Assembly (NCBI GenBank): GCA_019550975.1
Contig: SDWH01000018.1
Coordinates: forward strand, 1 to 64,000
DNA: 64,000 bases
Direction of reading: 5' to 3'
From: Bacteroidales bacterium SW299
GTDB lineage: Bacteria; Bacteroidota; Bacteroidia; Bacteroidales; Bacteroidaceae
Position numbers and translations under genes: made by a program. Position 1 is the first letter of the stretch. The number at the start of each line of letters is the position of its first letter. The notes beneath the pieces were generated by a model. That model did not search any database. It was not told where the DNA came from and saw only the letters and a list, made by a program, of their open reading frames with translations. Positions 1-9,535 of this stretch are shown here, piece by piece.

Positions 1-2
1 AG

Positions 3-51
3 AAAAAAGCGCACAAGGCGAAATGTTATTTTCGGCCTGTGCGCTTTTTTT
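3..51 (-). terminator. Terminator downstream of glnS
   Basis: An inverted repeat (GCGCACAAGGC against GCCTGTGCGC, one bulged base) is flanked by A-runs on the left and T-runs on the right, so it can work in both directions. It lies just past the glnS stop. Confidence 0.85.
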
Positions 52-59
52 AAGTTTCC

Positions 60-1799
<1,740 letters not shown>

Positions 1800-1830
1800 A
1801 GCTGTTGTAGGTTGTCGTTTAATCATAATA

Positions 1831-1838
1831 CAAAGGTA
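1831..1838 (-). promoter_or_regulatory. glnS promoter, -7 element
   Basis: On the minus strand this reads TACCTTTG, a full match to the Bacteroidetes -7 consensus TAnnTTTG. A start site would fall near 1825, just before the preferred ATG. No clear -33 TTTG is seen. Confidence 0.7.
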
Positions 1839-1839
1839 A

Positions 1840-2319
1840 TATAAAAATGTGACATATCCGGAAAATCCGGAGAGCTTTTTGATTTGCGGAGTTTATGCGG
1901 GAGCGGCGGGGCCTTGTCCGGGATGCGGGGCCTTCTGCCTGGCACGAAGCCGGCGGGCGTTATCTGAAAAAGAGAGGACTGCGGGGAGATTTCTTCCGGG
2001 CGGCTGTCGGAAAAATGGATGAGTTGCGTGAAAAGCTGTATCTCCAGTTTGGAGGTGTATGTTTTCAGTCTGGAGATGAACTTTCCGGAGGCTTCGGATG
2101 GCTTTTGTGCGGAAAGAATGCTTTTTCGGAGCAGCGGAAACCGTATTTCTGTCGGCCGTCCGGGTCGGAGTTTTGTGGATTCTGGCATGGATTTTATGAA
2201 AAATGTTAAAACGTCTGTCGGCTTGCGCTGAAAGAAAGTGCGGAAGAAACTTTGGCCGCATGCCGGATATTTTGCCCAACTTTTTTCGGCGCCTGCTGTC
2301 TGTTTTAATAAAAATTGAT
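1840..2319. other. Intergenic stretch without a recognised gene
   Basis: Overlapping open frames exist on both strands but their translations are low-complexity, rich in Arg, Pro and Ser, and resemble no family. Around 2040-2091 there are imperfect repeats containing CAGTCTGGAG and CAGTTTGGAG 21 bp apart, followed by TTTCCGGAGG. No RNA gene was recognised here. Confidence 0.5.
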
Positions 2320-2327
2320 TATTTTTG
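2320..2327 (+). promoter_or_regulatory. Promoter (-7 element) for the ncRNA candidate before rarA
   Basis: TATTTTTG matches TAnnTTTG exactly, with TGTTTT at 2301-2306 about where a -33 box is expected. Transcription would begin near 2331, at the base of the long helix described in the next entry. Confidence 0.6.
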
Positions 2328-2329
2328 CT

Positions 2330-2547
2330 GGACTAATCGGATGCGGTAGTTAAAAACTCCAATCAAAGAAAAACGAAAGAAAAATACAAAATGTGTTTTA
2401 TGACATGTTTTTTTATTTGGTCAGGTGAAAAAAACACCGCATCTTTGTGACGTTATCCTGAAAACAATCTTTTTACCTTAAGAAAAAAAACTAATACCTA
2501 TTGAAAACTTTAAAAAAAGGCTCTTTGTGAAAAGCGCCTTTTTTTTA
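2330..2547 (+). ncRNA. Structured small RNA candidate, possibly 6S RNA
   Basis: A promoter-to-terminator unit of about 215 nt with no open frame. Its first 130 nt fold into one rod: GGAcTAAtCG (2330-2339) pairs with CGTTATCC (2451-2458) with two single-base bulges, and GATGCGGT (2340-2347) pairs perfectly with ACCGCATC (2436-2443). Inside lie a large A-rich internal loop and further short pairs (CCAA/TTGG, ATGT/ACAT). A long hairpin with a large central bubble is the shape of 6S RNA, and 6S genes are, as I recall, often beside rarA in other phyla. Identification as 6S is inference; a different Bacteroidales sRNA or a rarA leader is possible. Confidence 0.5.
2513..2547 (+). terminator. Terminator ending the small RNA candidate
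   Basis: AAAAAAAGGC and GCCTTTTTTT form a stem around a 13-15 nt loop and finish in a T-run. It stands between the ncRNA candidate and the separate rarA promoter, so the two are distinct transcription units. Confidence 0.75.
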
Positions 2548-2577
2548 TGTCTATACGCAAACTTCCGAAACTTTCCG

Positions 2578-2585
2578 TATCTTTG
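2578..2585 (+). promoter_or_regulatory. rarA promoter, -7 element
   Basis: TATCTTTG is an exact TAnnTTTG match. It is only 12 bp before the first possible ATG of rarA, which favours the second ATG at 2610. Confidence 0.7.
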
Positions 2586-2609
2586 AACATTGTTTAAATG
2601 ACACTTGTT

Positions 2610-3884
2610 ATGGCGCAACCATTAGCAGAACGAATGCGTCCGAAGACGCTGGATGATTATATAGGCCAGAAACATCTGGTAGGTGAAGGGGCGGTTTTAC
2701 GGAAAGTGATTGATGCCGGCCGCATTTCTTCTTTCATATTGTGGGGGCCTCCGGGGGTGGGCAAAACCACTTTGGCGCAGATTATTGCCAACAGGCTGGA
2801 AGTTCCTTTTTTCACGTTAAGCGCGGTCACTTCGGGTGTGAAGGATGTGCGGGACGTGATTGAAAAGGCACGCAACGGGCGTTTCTTTTCGCAGCAGAGC
2901 CCGATTCTGTTCATCGACGAAATCCACCGTTTCAGCAAATCGCAGCAGGATTCGCTGCTGGGAGCGGTTGAAACGGGTGTGGTGACGCTGATAGGAGCCA
3001 CCACGGAAAACCCTTCTTTCGAGGTGATCCGTCCGCTGCTTTCGCGCTGCCAGCTTTATGTGCTGAAACCATTGGAGAAAGACGACCTGCTGGAACTGGT
3101 CGATCATGCGCTGAAGCGTGATGCAGTGCTCAAGGAAAAGCACGTGGAGGTGAAGGAGAGCGACGCGATGCTCCGCTATTCGGGCGGAGATGCCAGAAAG
3201 TTGCTGAACATTCTGGAGCTGGTGGTGGAAGCCGATGGAGGCGACCCGATTGTCATCACCGACGAGAAAGTGGTCAGCCGTCTGCAGCAGAACCCTTTGG
3301 CCTACGATAAGGACGGCGAAATGCATTATGACATCATCTCTGCCTTCATCAAGTCGATTCGTGGAAGTGATCCGGATGCGGCCCTTTACTGGCTGGCCCG
3401 GATGGTTGAAGGAGGCGAGGATCCGGCTTTCATTGCCCGCCGGCTGGTTATTTCCGCTTCGGAAGACATCGGTCTGGCCAATCCTAACGCCCTGCTGCTG
3501 GCCAATGCTGCTTTTGACGCCGTGATGAAGATCGGCTGGCCGGAAGGGAGGATTCCGCTGGCTGAAGCTACGGTCTACCTGGCCACGAGTCCGAAAAGCA
3601 ATTCGGCCTATATGGGCATCGGCTCGGCTCTGGAACTGGTCAGGCAGACGGGCAACCTCCCGGTTCCCTTGCATCTGCGCAATGCCCCTACCAAGCTGAT
3701 GAAACAGTTGGGCTATGGAAAAAGCTATAAATACGCCCACGACTATCAAGGGCATTTTGTAGAGCAGCAATTCTTGCCGGATGAAGTGAAGCAGGCCCGC
3801 CTTTGGCATGCGCAGGACAATCCGGCGGAAGCCAAGCTCAATGACCGTATGGTTGCTTTATGGGGCGAACGGTATAAGAAATGA
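2610..3884 (+). CDS. rarA: Replication-associated recombination protein A (AAA ATPase)
   Basis: MgsA/RarA-family AAA+ ATPase acting at stalled replication forks, related to clamp-loader subunits. The protein starts MAQPLAERMRP, the usual family N-terminus. It has Walker A GPPGVGKTT (about residues 46-54), Walker [11 protein letters not shown] (about 95-104), a sensor region with GATTENPSF, and the C-terminal helical tetramerisation domain ending in the conserved LNDRMVALWGERYKK. An alternative ATG at 2598 would add four residues but lies almost on the promoter. About 424 residues, usual for the family. No partner gene is adjacent. Confidence 0.95.
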   Translation: MAQPLAERMRPKTLDDYIGQKHLVGEGAVLRKVIDAGRISSFILWGPPGVGKTTLAQIIANRLEVPFFTLSAVTSGVKDVRDVIEKARNGRFFSQQSPILFIDEIHRFSKSQQDSLLGAVETGVVTLIGATTENPSFEVIRPLLSRCQLYVLKPLEKDDLLELVDHALKRDAVLKEKHVEVKESDAMLRYSGGDARKLLNILELVVEADGGDPIVITDEKVVSRLQQNPLAYDKDGEMHYDIISAFIKSIRGSDPDAALYWLARMVEGGEDPAFIARRLVISASEDIGLANPNALLLANAAFDAVMKIGWPEGRIPLAEATVYLATSPKSNSAYMGIGSALELVRQTGNLPVPLHLRNAPTKLMKQLGYGKSYKYAHDYQGHFVEQQFLPDEVKQARLWHAQDNPAEAKLNDRMVALWGERYKK

Positions 3885-3956
3885 ACACTTGTTTTAATTG
3901 GAGTTTTATAAGTAGATGTTGAGAATTAGTTTATGCAAAACCTGTTTGTTCAGAAA

Positions 3957-4032
3957 TGCAGATTAACGCGGATTTTCGCTGGTGATTGCGCTGATTGTCT
4001 GCTTTTAACCTGCGAAAATCTGTGTTTCTGAC
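3957..4032. repeat. Intergenic imperfect palindrome with GATT-periodic units
   Basis: GATTTTCGC (3971-3979) and GCGAAAATC (4012-4020) form a 9-bp inverted repeat. GATT recurs at 3961, 3971, 3984 and 3993. The sequence style resembles dispersed intergenic repeats seen in this phylum. No T-run follows, so it is not an ordinary terminator. Confidence 0.5.
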
Positions 4033-4082
4033 AATATCATTCAATTTTGCACACTTACTTAAATTAGATAAAGAATTAGTTT

Positions 4083-5042
4083 ATGAAGATTGTAGTATTG
4101 GACGGATATACTTTGAATCCGGGCGACTTGTCATGGGACGCTTTGAAAGAGCTGGGTGATGTGACTGTTTACGACCGTACAGCCCCCGGCGAATTGATGG
4201 AACGTGCGAAAGGGGCAGAGGTGCTTCTGACGAACAAAGTGGTTTTGGATGCGGAAACACTCCGTTCGTTGCCGGAACTGAAATACATCGGGGTCTTGGC
4301 TACCGGATACAACGTGGTGGATGTTGAGGCTGCCCGTGAAGCTGGAATTGTGGTGACCAACATTCCGGCATACAGCACCGATTCGGTTGCTCAGATGGCT
4401 TTTTCGCATATCCTTAATATCGTGCAGCGTGTGGATGTCTATGCGGATGAGGCCAGGGAAGGCAAATGGAGCAGCCGGAAAGATTTCTGTTATTGGAATG
4501 CTCCTTTGCATGAGCTGGCCGGAAAGAAAATGGGAATCATAGGCTTCGGCCATACAGGAAGTGCAACGGCGCGCATCGCTGCGGCTTTCGGCATGGATGT
4601 GCATGTATATACCCGCAAGTCTGCCATGCAGCTGCCGCACGACGTGCATAAATGTCCTTCGCTTGATGAGGTGTTCCGCAAGTGCGACATCGTAAGCCTG
4701 CATTGTCCGCTTTCGGAAAAGACAAGGGAAATGGTCAATGCCGAGCGTCTGAAAATGATGAAGCCTACGGCGATACTGATCAATACCGGCAGGGGAGGCC
4801 TGATAAACGAAAAGGATTTGGCCGAAGCGCTGGCTGGCGGAACAATTGCAGCGGCTGGCCTTGATGTGCTCGTATCGGAGCCGCCTCACGCAGACAATCC
4901 GCTTTTCCGGCTGAAGAACTGTTTTATCACTCCTCATATAGCGTGGGCTACTTATGAAGCCCGCGTGCGGCTGATGGACCTGGCGGTGAGCAATTTGAAG
5001 GGATTTATTGGAGGAAAGCCTGAAAATAATGTTGCCATATAA
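4083..5042 (+). CDS. D-2-hydroxyacid dehydrogenase (glycerate dehydrogenase-like)
   Basis: NAD-dependent D-isomer 2-hydroxyacid dehydrogenase, 319 residues, most like HprA-type hydroxypyruvate/glycerate dehydrogenases. The Rossmann motif is GFGHTG (154-159). The catalytic residues of the family are visible: Arg237 in NTGRGG, Glu266 in VSEPPHADNPL, and His285 in ITPHIAWAT. The N-terminal catalytic lobe contains VLATGYNVVD. It is followed 7 bp later by a C_GCAxxG_C_C protein and probably co-transcribed with it. A weak -7-like CAATTTTG lies near 4042. Substrate preference cannot be read from sequence. Confidence 0.92.
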   Translation: MKIVVLDGYTLNPGDLSWDALKELGDVTVYDRTAPGELMERAKGAEVLLTNKVVLDAETLRSLPELKYIGVLATGYNVVDVEAAREAGIVVTNIPAYSTDSVAQMAFSHILNIVQRVDVYADEAREGKWSSRKDFCYWNAPLHELAGKKMGIIGFGHTGSATARIAAAFGMDVHVYTRKSAMQLPHDVHKCPSLDEVFRKCDIVSLHCPLSEKTREMVNAERLKMMKPTAILINTGRGGLINEKDLAEALAGGTIAAAGLDVLVSEPPHADNPLFRLKNCFITPHIAWATYEARVRLMDLAVSNLKGFIGGKPENNVAI

Positions 5043-5049
5043 ATAGCGG

Positions 5050-5523
5050 ATGATGATGACAAAGGAAGAACGTATACAGAAAGCGGTCGCCTTGTTTAAG
5101 GAGGGGTATAACTGTTCTCAGTCGGTTGTGGCTGCCTATGGCGACATGTACGGCTTTACCCGTGAGCAGGCACTGCATATGGCTGCCTCTTTTGGGGGAG
5201 GCATTGGGCGCATGCGTGAAACCTGCGGGGCGGCCTGCGGCATGTTTCTGCTGGCGGGGCTGGAGCGTTGCGCCGTTGAGGGAGCAGACAGGGCAGGCAA
5301 GGCCGCCAATTATGCGTTGGTTCAGGAACTGGCGGCGCAGTTCAAGTCCGAATGCGGCTCGATGCGTTGCGCCGATTTGCTCGGGCTATCGAAAAAAGAG
5401 CCGGTTGTTCCGACTCCCGAAGCAAGAACTCCCGCATATTATGCTAAGCGGCCATGTCCGAAAATGATAGAAACAGCAGCCCGGATATGGGGCGATTTCC
5501 TTGAAAAGGAAGGAAAATTGTAA
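5050..5523 (+). CDS. C_GCAxxG_C_C family protein
   Basis: Small cysteine-rich protein of 157 residues belonging to the family named for its C-GCAxxG-C-C pattern. Visible elements are YNCSQSVVAAYG near the N-terminus, FGGGIGRMRETCGAACG in the middle, and later cysteines in SECGSMRCADLL and KRPCPKMI. Members are proposed to be redox or metal proteins, but function is not established. Three in-frame ATGs lie at the start (5050, 5053, 5056) and the choice does not alter the domain. The short gap after the dehydrogenase gene suggests an operon and perhaps a redox link. Confidence 0.85.
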   Translation: MMMTKEERIQKAVALFKEGYNCSQSVVAAYGDMYGFTREQALHMAASFGGGIGRMRETCGAACGMFLLAGLERCAVEGADRAGKAANYALVQELAAQFKSECGSMRCADLLGLSKKEPVVPTPEARTPAYYAKRPCPKMIETAARIWGDFLEKEGKL

Positions 5524-5595
5524 CATAATCTGGCCAAATCGCACGTTTTTATTAAATTTTTTTTGTTTTCAGAAACAAAGACCGCTTTTTTTAGC

Positions 5596-5603
5596 TATTT
5601 TTG
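5596..5603 (+). promoter_or_regulatory. Promoter -7 element for the winged-helix gene
   Basis: TATTTTTG, exact TAnnTTTG match, about 45 bp before the ATG at 5648. Confidence 0.6.
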
Positions 5604-5647
5604 CCGGGACACAAAATAATTGTTGTAATATATAAAAGCAAAAAATT

Positions 5648-5851
5648 ATGTTGAAAGAAAAAGCAGGTGTTATTGCCGGACAGATCTGGGAAGCACTGAA
5701 TGGTACTGAAGGTAAAACTCAGAAACAGCTGAAGAAAGAAGCCAAACTGAAAGCGGACAAGGATTTGTTCCTGGGCTTGGGCTGGTTGCTGAGAGAAGAC
5801 AAGATTGAAACAAGCGAAGTGGACGGTGAATTGGTTGTAAAGTTGAAATAA
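5648..5851 (+). CDS. Small winged helix-turn-helix protein (DUF2582-like)
   Basis: A 67-residue protein that is almost entirely one winged-helix domain: IAGQIWEALN, then TQKQLKKEAKL as the likely helix-turn-helix, then a beta-wing LVVKLK. It matches the small winged-helix family common in Bacteroidetes (DUF2582). Its high charge fits nucleic-acid binding, but no target is known. It has its own promoter and a strong terminator. Confidence in the gene is high and in the function low. Confidence 0.85.
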   Translation: MLKEKAGVIAGQIWEALNGTEGKTQKQLKKEAKLKADKDLFLGLGWLLREDKIETSEVDGELVVKLK

Positions 5852-5863
5852 AGAAGCTTGCAT

Positions 5864-5921
5864 AAAAAAGGAGGTGCGTTGGAAACGGATGACAGTCCGT
5901 TTTGCAGCGCACCTCCTTTTT
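5864..5921. terminator. Bidirectional terminator
   Basis: A 14-bp stem of AAAAAAGGAGGTGCG against CGCACCTCCTTTTT, with an inner hairpin ACGGA/TCCGT. It serves the winged-helix gene from the left and the cation efflux gene from the right. Confidence 0.88.
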
Positions 5922-5933
5922 GTGTCCGTCCTG

Positions 5934-6854
5934 TCAGTTCTCGAAGCAGCCGTTTTCTTTGTCACAGCACGGGCAGCCTTGAAACTCAAACTCAATGGTC
6001 GAATGGCTGATCCCTTTTACGGCCAGCGCGTGTTTGATCTGTTGTTTGATGTCGTTCATTTGTGACACGTCTTTGATGACGACATGCACGGTTGCCGCGT
6101 TTTCTGTTGTGCTTACAGCCCATACATGGAGGTGATGCCAGTTTTCAATCCCTGATATGCCTGTTATGGCATTTCCTATTTCGTCGAGGTTTACGGAGTC
6201 GGGCACAGCGTCAAGCGACAGATAGAGGCTTTCCTTCAGCAGTTTCCACGTTGATGCGAGGATGATGCAGGCTATGGCAAGGCTTATCAGTGTGTCGATG
6301 ATGACAAATCCCGTGAGAAGAATGACAATGCCTGAAATAACCACCCCCAATGAAACCAGCGTGTCCATCGCCATGTGCAGGAAAGCGCCTTTTACATTCA
6401 GATCGTGTCCTTGGTTCCGCATGAGGAGCAGCGTTGTGATTCCGTTGATGAGGATGCCTGCCCCTGCTGTCCATGAGATGGCGGCTCCGGACACTTGTTC
6501 GGGGTTGCGGAGCTTGTAGATGCTTTCTATCAGGATACATCCCACGGCTATGAGCAGGATGATGGCGTTGGCCAGCGAAGCGAGCACGGTGCTTTTCTTG
6601 TATCCGTAGGTGAAATGTTTGTTGCCGTGGCGTTTCGCCATCTGGATGGCAAACAGCGAAAGCAGCAGGCTGAATACGTCGCTCAGGTTGTGTCCGGCAT
6701 CCGAAAGCAGTCCCAGTGAGTTGTATCCGAAACCCACTCCTGCTTCGATGAGGACGAACAGAAGATTCAGTATGATGCACAGGATGAACACTGTGCTGAG
6801 TGAGGCGGGAGCATGGTGGTGATGCTCGTGCAGATGATGGTTTTCGTGTGACAT
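5934..6854 (-). CDS. Cation diffusion facilitator (Zn/Co/Cd efflux)
   Basis: Inner-membrane metal/proton antiporter of the CDF (CzcD/ZitB) family, 306 residues. The N-terminus is histidine-rich (HHLHEHHHHAP), a likely metal-sensing or metal-feeding tail. Six membrane segments follow. The transport-site motifs are SDAGHNLSD in TM2 and HMAMD in TM5. The cytoplasmic C-terminal domain contains GISGIENWHHLHVWAV and ends with CPCCDKENGC, an extra cysteine cluster. Zinc is the likeliest substrate, by family. It has its own promoter (6883-6890). Confidence 0.94.
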   Translation of the reverse strand: MSHENHHLHEHHHHAPASLSTVFILCIILNLLFVLIEAGVGFGYNSLGLLSDAGHNLSDVFSLLLSLFAIQMAKRHGNKHFTYGYKKSTVLASLANAIILLIAVGCILIESIYKLRNPEQVSGAAISWTAGAGILINGITTLLLMRNQGHDLNVKGAFLHMAMDTLVSLGVVISGIVILLTGFVIIDTLISLAIACIILASTWKLLKESLYLSLDAVPDSVNLDEIGNAITGISGIENWHHLHVWAVSTTENAATVHVVIKDVSQMNDIKQQIKHALAVKGISHSTIEFEFQGCPCCDKENGCFEN

Positions 6855-6882
6855 ATCGACAGTTCTTTTTTGTTTTCTGATG

Positions 6883-6890
6883 CAAAGGTA
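6883..6890 (-). promoter_or_regulatory. Cation efflux gene promoter, -7 element
   Basis: TACCTTTG on the minus strand, 28 bp upstream of the ATG at 6854. Confidence 0.65.
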
Positions 6891-6993
6891 GGAATTTTGT
6901 CATCATCCTGTCCGCGTCGTACCGCAATAACAACCGGGTTGCATTTGTACGCTTTTAATTTCGTTGGATGGTTGCGGTTGTGCGGATTTTCCT

Positions 6994-7001
6994 TAATTTT
7001 G
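6994..7001 (+). promoter_or_regulatory. Promoter -7 element of the zinc-ribbon gene
   Basis: TAATTTTG, exact TAnnTTTG match, 24 bp before the ATG at 7026. It is divergent from the efflux-gene promoter. Confidence 0.65.
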
Positions 7002-7025
7002 CAGCCTTGTTTTTAATTTGTCAAT

Positions 7026-7232
7026 ATGAAGAAGAAGCTTTGTCCGCAATGTAAGATCCCGTCGGTCTATGTCAAGAATGAAAAGGGTGAGCGCCGTTTG
7101 GTGTATGTAACTTCAGACGGGACGGTTGTTCCGAAAAATCCGGAAGAAACTCTTGATGGGTATGACCTTTCAGAAGTGTTCTGTCTGGGATGCTCGTGGC
7201 ACGGGTCGCCTTCCCGTATGGCGAGGTGGTAA
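7026..7232 (+). CDS. Small zinc-ribbon protein, unknown function
   Basis: A 68-residue protein with two CxxC pairs, CPQC near residue 6 and CLGC near residue 54, enclosing a beta-rich middle (RRLVYVTSDGTVV). This is a classic small zinc-ribbon layout. It has a good promoter and no overlapping competitor. I do not recognise a named family. The neighbouring metal efflux gene is divergent, so a zinc link is possible but unproven. Confidence 0.75.
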   Translation: MKKKLCPQCKIPSVYVKNEKGERRLVYVTSDGTVVPKNPEETLDGYDLSEVFCLGCSWHGSPSRMARW

Positions 7233-7391
7233 GCCCTTGTTCCTGTCGGGGCTGCTCAATCTTTGTTTTTTCTGTTTTCTGCACTCTTTACTTTTATTTT
7301 ATGAAGAGAAAATACGAAAAATATTCAAAGAATAAGGAAAAATAAGATATTTTATTTAGAAATTATCCGTTACAATAAGGATAGATTTGAT

Positions 7392-7399
7392 TATCTTTG
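7392..7399 (+). promoter_or_regulatory. Promoter -7 element of the MaoC gene
   Basis: TATCTTTG, exact consensus, 31 bp before the ATG at 7430. Confidence 0.65.
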
Positions 7400-7429
7400 T
7401 CTTGAAATTGTGACTAAAAATAAGATTAT

Positions 7430-7894
7430 ATGGAGAAAGTGGTTGTAAATTCGTACGAAGAGTTTGAGCAATTGCTGGGTAAACAAATCGGAATTTCTGA
7501 TTGGCTGGAGATACCCCAGGAGCGTATTAATCAGTTTGCTGACGCTACACTGGATCACCAGTGGATTCATGTGGATGTGGAACGCGCGGAGAAGGAAAGC
7601 CCTTACAAGAGCACGATTGTGCACGGGTATCTGACGCTTTCACTGCTTCCTTATCTGTGGAATCAGATTATCGAGGTGAATAACCTGAAGATGATGGTTA
7701 ATTATGGAATGGACAAGATGAGGTTCGGGCAGGCTGTGCTTTCCGGACAGAGTGTGCGTTTGGTAGCCGAACTGCATTCGTTGGTTAACCTGCGCGGTGT
7801 GGCAAAAGCAGAAATCAAGTTCTCTATTGAAATCAAGGATCAGAAAAAGAAGGCGCTGGAAGGAATCGCCACTTTCCTCTATTATTTCAATTGA
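7430..7894 (+). CDS. MaoC-like (R)-specific enoyl-CoA hydratase family protein
   Basis: Hot-dog fold protein of 154 residues. The catalytic Asp/His pair of MaoC-like dehydratases is seen in FADATLDHQWIHVD (about residues 37-50), followed by the active-site loop STIVHGYLTLSLLP. By family it would hydrate a trans-2-enoyl-CoA; the physiological acyl chain is unknown. The stop codon overlaps the start of the next gene by one base, so the two are translationally coupled. Confidence 0.9.
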   Translation: MEKVVVNSYEEFEQLLGKQIGISDWLEIPQERINQFADATLDHQWIHVDVERAEKESPYKSTIVHGYLTLSLLPYLWNQIIEVNNLKMMVNYGMDKMRFGQAVLSGQSVRLVAELHSLVNLRGVAKAEIKFSIEIKDQKKKALEGIATFLYYFN

Positions 7895-8604
7895 TGGATA
7901 ATGATACGGAGAAAAAACTGAAAGAATGGGCGCGGCAATATCATCAGGCCGCGTTCATTGTTTCTGATCCGGTGCAGTTTCCTCACCGGTATTCGCGGAA
8001 AGAGGATATTGAAATCAGCGGATTGCTTACGGCTGTGCTGAGTTTCGGCAATCGCAGGCAGATTCTGAGGGTATCCGAGCGGCTGGACGGGATGATGGGG
8101 CATAGTCCGTTGGAATATGTGCTGTCGGGAAGGTGGAGAGATGATTTCAGAGGTTCCGATCCGCGAAGCTTTTACCGGATGATTTCTTATGCTGGATTCC
8201 GTCTTTATTTTGAGAAGCTCTATGAAGTGTATGCGTCGGGAAGGACGCTGGAGGATGCTCTGTCGGATTTCACCGGAAATCCGATGCAGAAGCTTTGTGC
8301 CTTTCTTGAAGTTTCCGACCGCAGTCCGCAGAAAAAGCTCAATATGTTTCTCCGCTGGATGATCCGGAGGAACTCGGACGTGGATTTCGGCATCTGGAAA
8401 ACGCTGTCGCCTTCCGAGCTGGTCATTCCGCTTGATACGCACGTATGCCGTGTGGCTTTTCTGTTGGGGCTGACAGAAAAGCAGGTCTTTTCATTGAACA
8501 ATGCGCGGAAGATAACGGAAGCCTTGTCGGAAATATTTCCCGGTGATCCGTGTTTGGGCGACTTTGCGCTTTTCGGGTATGGAGTGGACCACCCTGAGGG
8601 CTAG
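7894..8604 (+). CDS. TIGR02757 (DUF2400) family protein
   Basis: About 236 residues. The start is the ATG in the TGATG overlap with the MaoC gene; a TTG three bases earlier is less likely. The family shows distant similarity to HhH-GPD DNA glycosylases: an alpha-helical protein with LTAVLSFGNRRQI, SPLEYV, SYAGFRLYFEKLY, IPLDTHVCRVAFLLGLT and a final DFALFGYGV. It may act in DNA repair, but this is not demonstrated. It ends convergently with the PAP2 gene, sharing four bases. Confidence 0.88.
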   Translation: MDNDTEKKLKEWARQYHQAAFIVSDPVQFPHRYSRKEDIEISGLLTAVLSFGNRRQILRVSERLDGMMGHSPLEYVLSGRWRDDFRGSDPRSFYRMISYAGFRLYFEKLYEVYASGRTLEDALSDFTGNPMQKLCAFLEVSDRSPQKKLNMFLRWMIRRNSDVDFGIWKTLSPSELVIPLDTHVCRVAFLLGLTEKQVFSLNNARKITEALSEIFPGDPCLGDFALFGYGVDHPEG

Positions 8605-9158
8605 AACTTGAGTGAAGCGTAGATGCCGCAATGACCGTCACCTGCTACGGGACTGATGGTAAGGTCGTGCTTCTTGGCGAAGGGGCGTGTGAATATGTAG
8701 GAACTGCCTGCGCCGATTACAGCACCGGCGGCTACATCCCACCAGTCATGTTTCTTTCCGTACACGCGGCTCCATCCCACGTAGGTTGATACGACATAAG
8801 CTGGGATTCCCCATTTCCATCCGTACCGGCGCTGGATGAACGACGCGGCGGCGAATGATACAGACGTGTGCATGGAGGGAAATGAATGCATGTCGCTGCG
8901 GTCCGGGCGCTCTTTTTTGACGGCGTATTTCAGCGCATAAGTAACTCCTAGCGTCGTTATTCCGGCAAAGGCTCCCTGCTTCAGCCCTTCCCAGTCTTTA
9001 TTGATCAGTATGGCGGTGAGGCCTGCCACCGGGAGCAGCACGGCTCCCACATCTCCCGATGTACGCACAGCCTTCCGGCTTCCGGTCACTTCAATTTTTT
9101 GTCCGAACATGGAAACTGCCATGCAAAGGGCAGCCACGAATAAAAGCAGATGTTTCAT
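8601..9158 (-). CDS. PAP2-family phosphatase with signal peptide
   Basis: 185-residue phosphatidic acid phosphatase type 2 protein. The three motifs are present: KKERPD (motif 1), SMHTS (motif 2, PSMHT in place of PSGH) and SRVYGKKHDWWD (motif 3). The N-terminus MKHLLLFVAALCMAVSMFGQ looks like a cleaved signal peptide, so the active site faces the periplasm. Possible substrates are undecaprenyl pyrophosphate, a phospholipid or lipid A phosphate; the sequence does not decide. It is last in a minus-strand run after diacylglycerol/undecaprenol kinase, a lipid-phosphate context. Confidence 0.9.
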   Translation of the reverse strand: MKHLLLFVAALCMAVSMFGQKIEVTGSRKAVRTSGDVGAVLLPVAGLTAILINKDWEGLKQGAFAGITTLGVTYALKYAVKKERPDRSDMHSFPSMHTSVSFAAASFIQRRYGWKWGIPAYVVSTYVGWSRVYGKKHDWWDVAAGAVIGAGSSYIFTRPFAKKHDLTISPVAGDGHCGIYASLKF

Positions 9159-9163
9159 TTTCT

Positions 9164-9532
9164 TTAGAATAGTTTGGGGATAAAGATAATCAGTCCGATG
9201 ACAGCCGAGGCGATAGCCAGAAGCAGTACTGCTCCGGCTGCCAGGTCTTTTGTGTGCTTGATCGCTTCGTTATAGTCGGGCGAAACCGCATCCGCCAGTG
9301 CTTCGATTGCGGAGTTGAAAGCTTCTGCCGCCAGAACCATGCCGATAGCCATTGCGATGGCAATCCATTCGGTTGCTGACAGTTTCACGATACAGCCGGT
9401 GATGATTACACATGCTGCTATGAAGCAGTGAATCCAGGCGTTGTGCTCGCAGGTTACGAGCAGCCGGATTCCGTTGAATGCGAATCTGAAGCTTCTCAGC
9501 CGTTTGCGCAGAGTGAAACCGTTGTTCTTCAT
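9164..9532 (-). CDS. dgkA: Diacylglycerol/undecaprenol kinase
   Basis: Small integral-membrane kinase of 122 residues with three membrane helices. The family signature EAFNSAIEALAD and the following KDLAAGAVLL are intact. By family it phosphorylates diacylglycerol or undecaprenol with ATP; Gram-positive-type members of this size mostly use undecaprenol. It is 5 bp from the PAP2 gene and 3 bp from exonuclease III, so it is co-transcribed with both. Confidence 0.92.
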   Translation of the reverse strand: MKNNGFTLRKRLRSFRFAFNGIRLLVTCEHNAWIHCFIAACVIITGCIVKLSATEWIAIAMAIGMVLAAEAFNSAIEALADAVSPDYNEAIKHTKDLAAGAVLLLAIASAVIGLIIFIPKLF

Positions 9533-9535
9533 GGC

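Noticed and set aside
2041-2091. Relationship between TTCAGTCTGGAGATG here and TTCAGACTGGAGATG at 44900-44914, each followed by TTTCCGGA
   Set aside because: Suggestive of another repeat family, but a 14-of-15 match is expected by chance several times in a window this size and the pitch is not regular.
1893-2279. Overlapping frames of 104-128 codons in the glnS-rarA gap
   Set aside because: Present on both strands in several frames with low-complexity translations and no start context; more likely non-coding.
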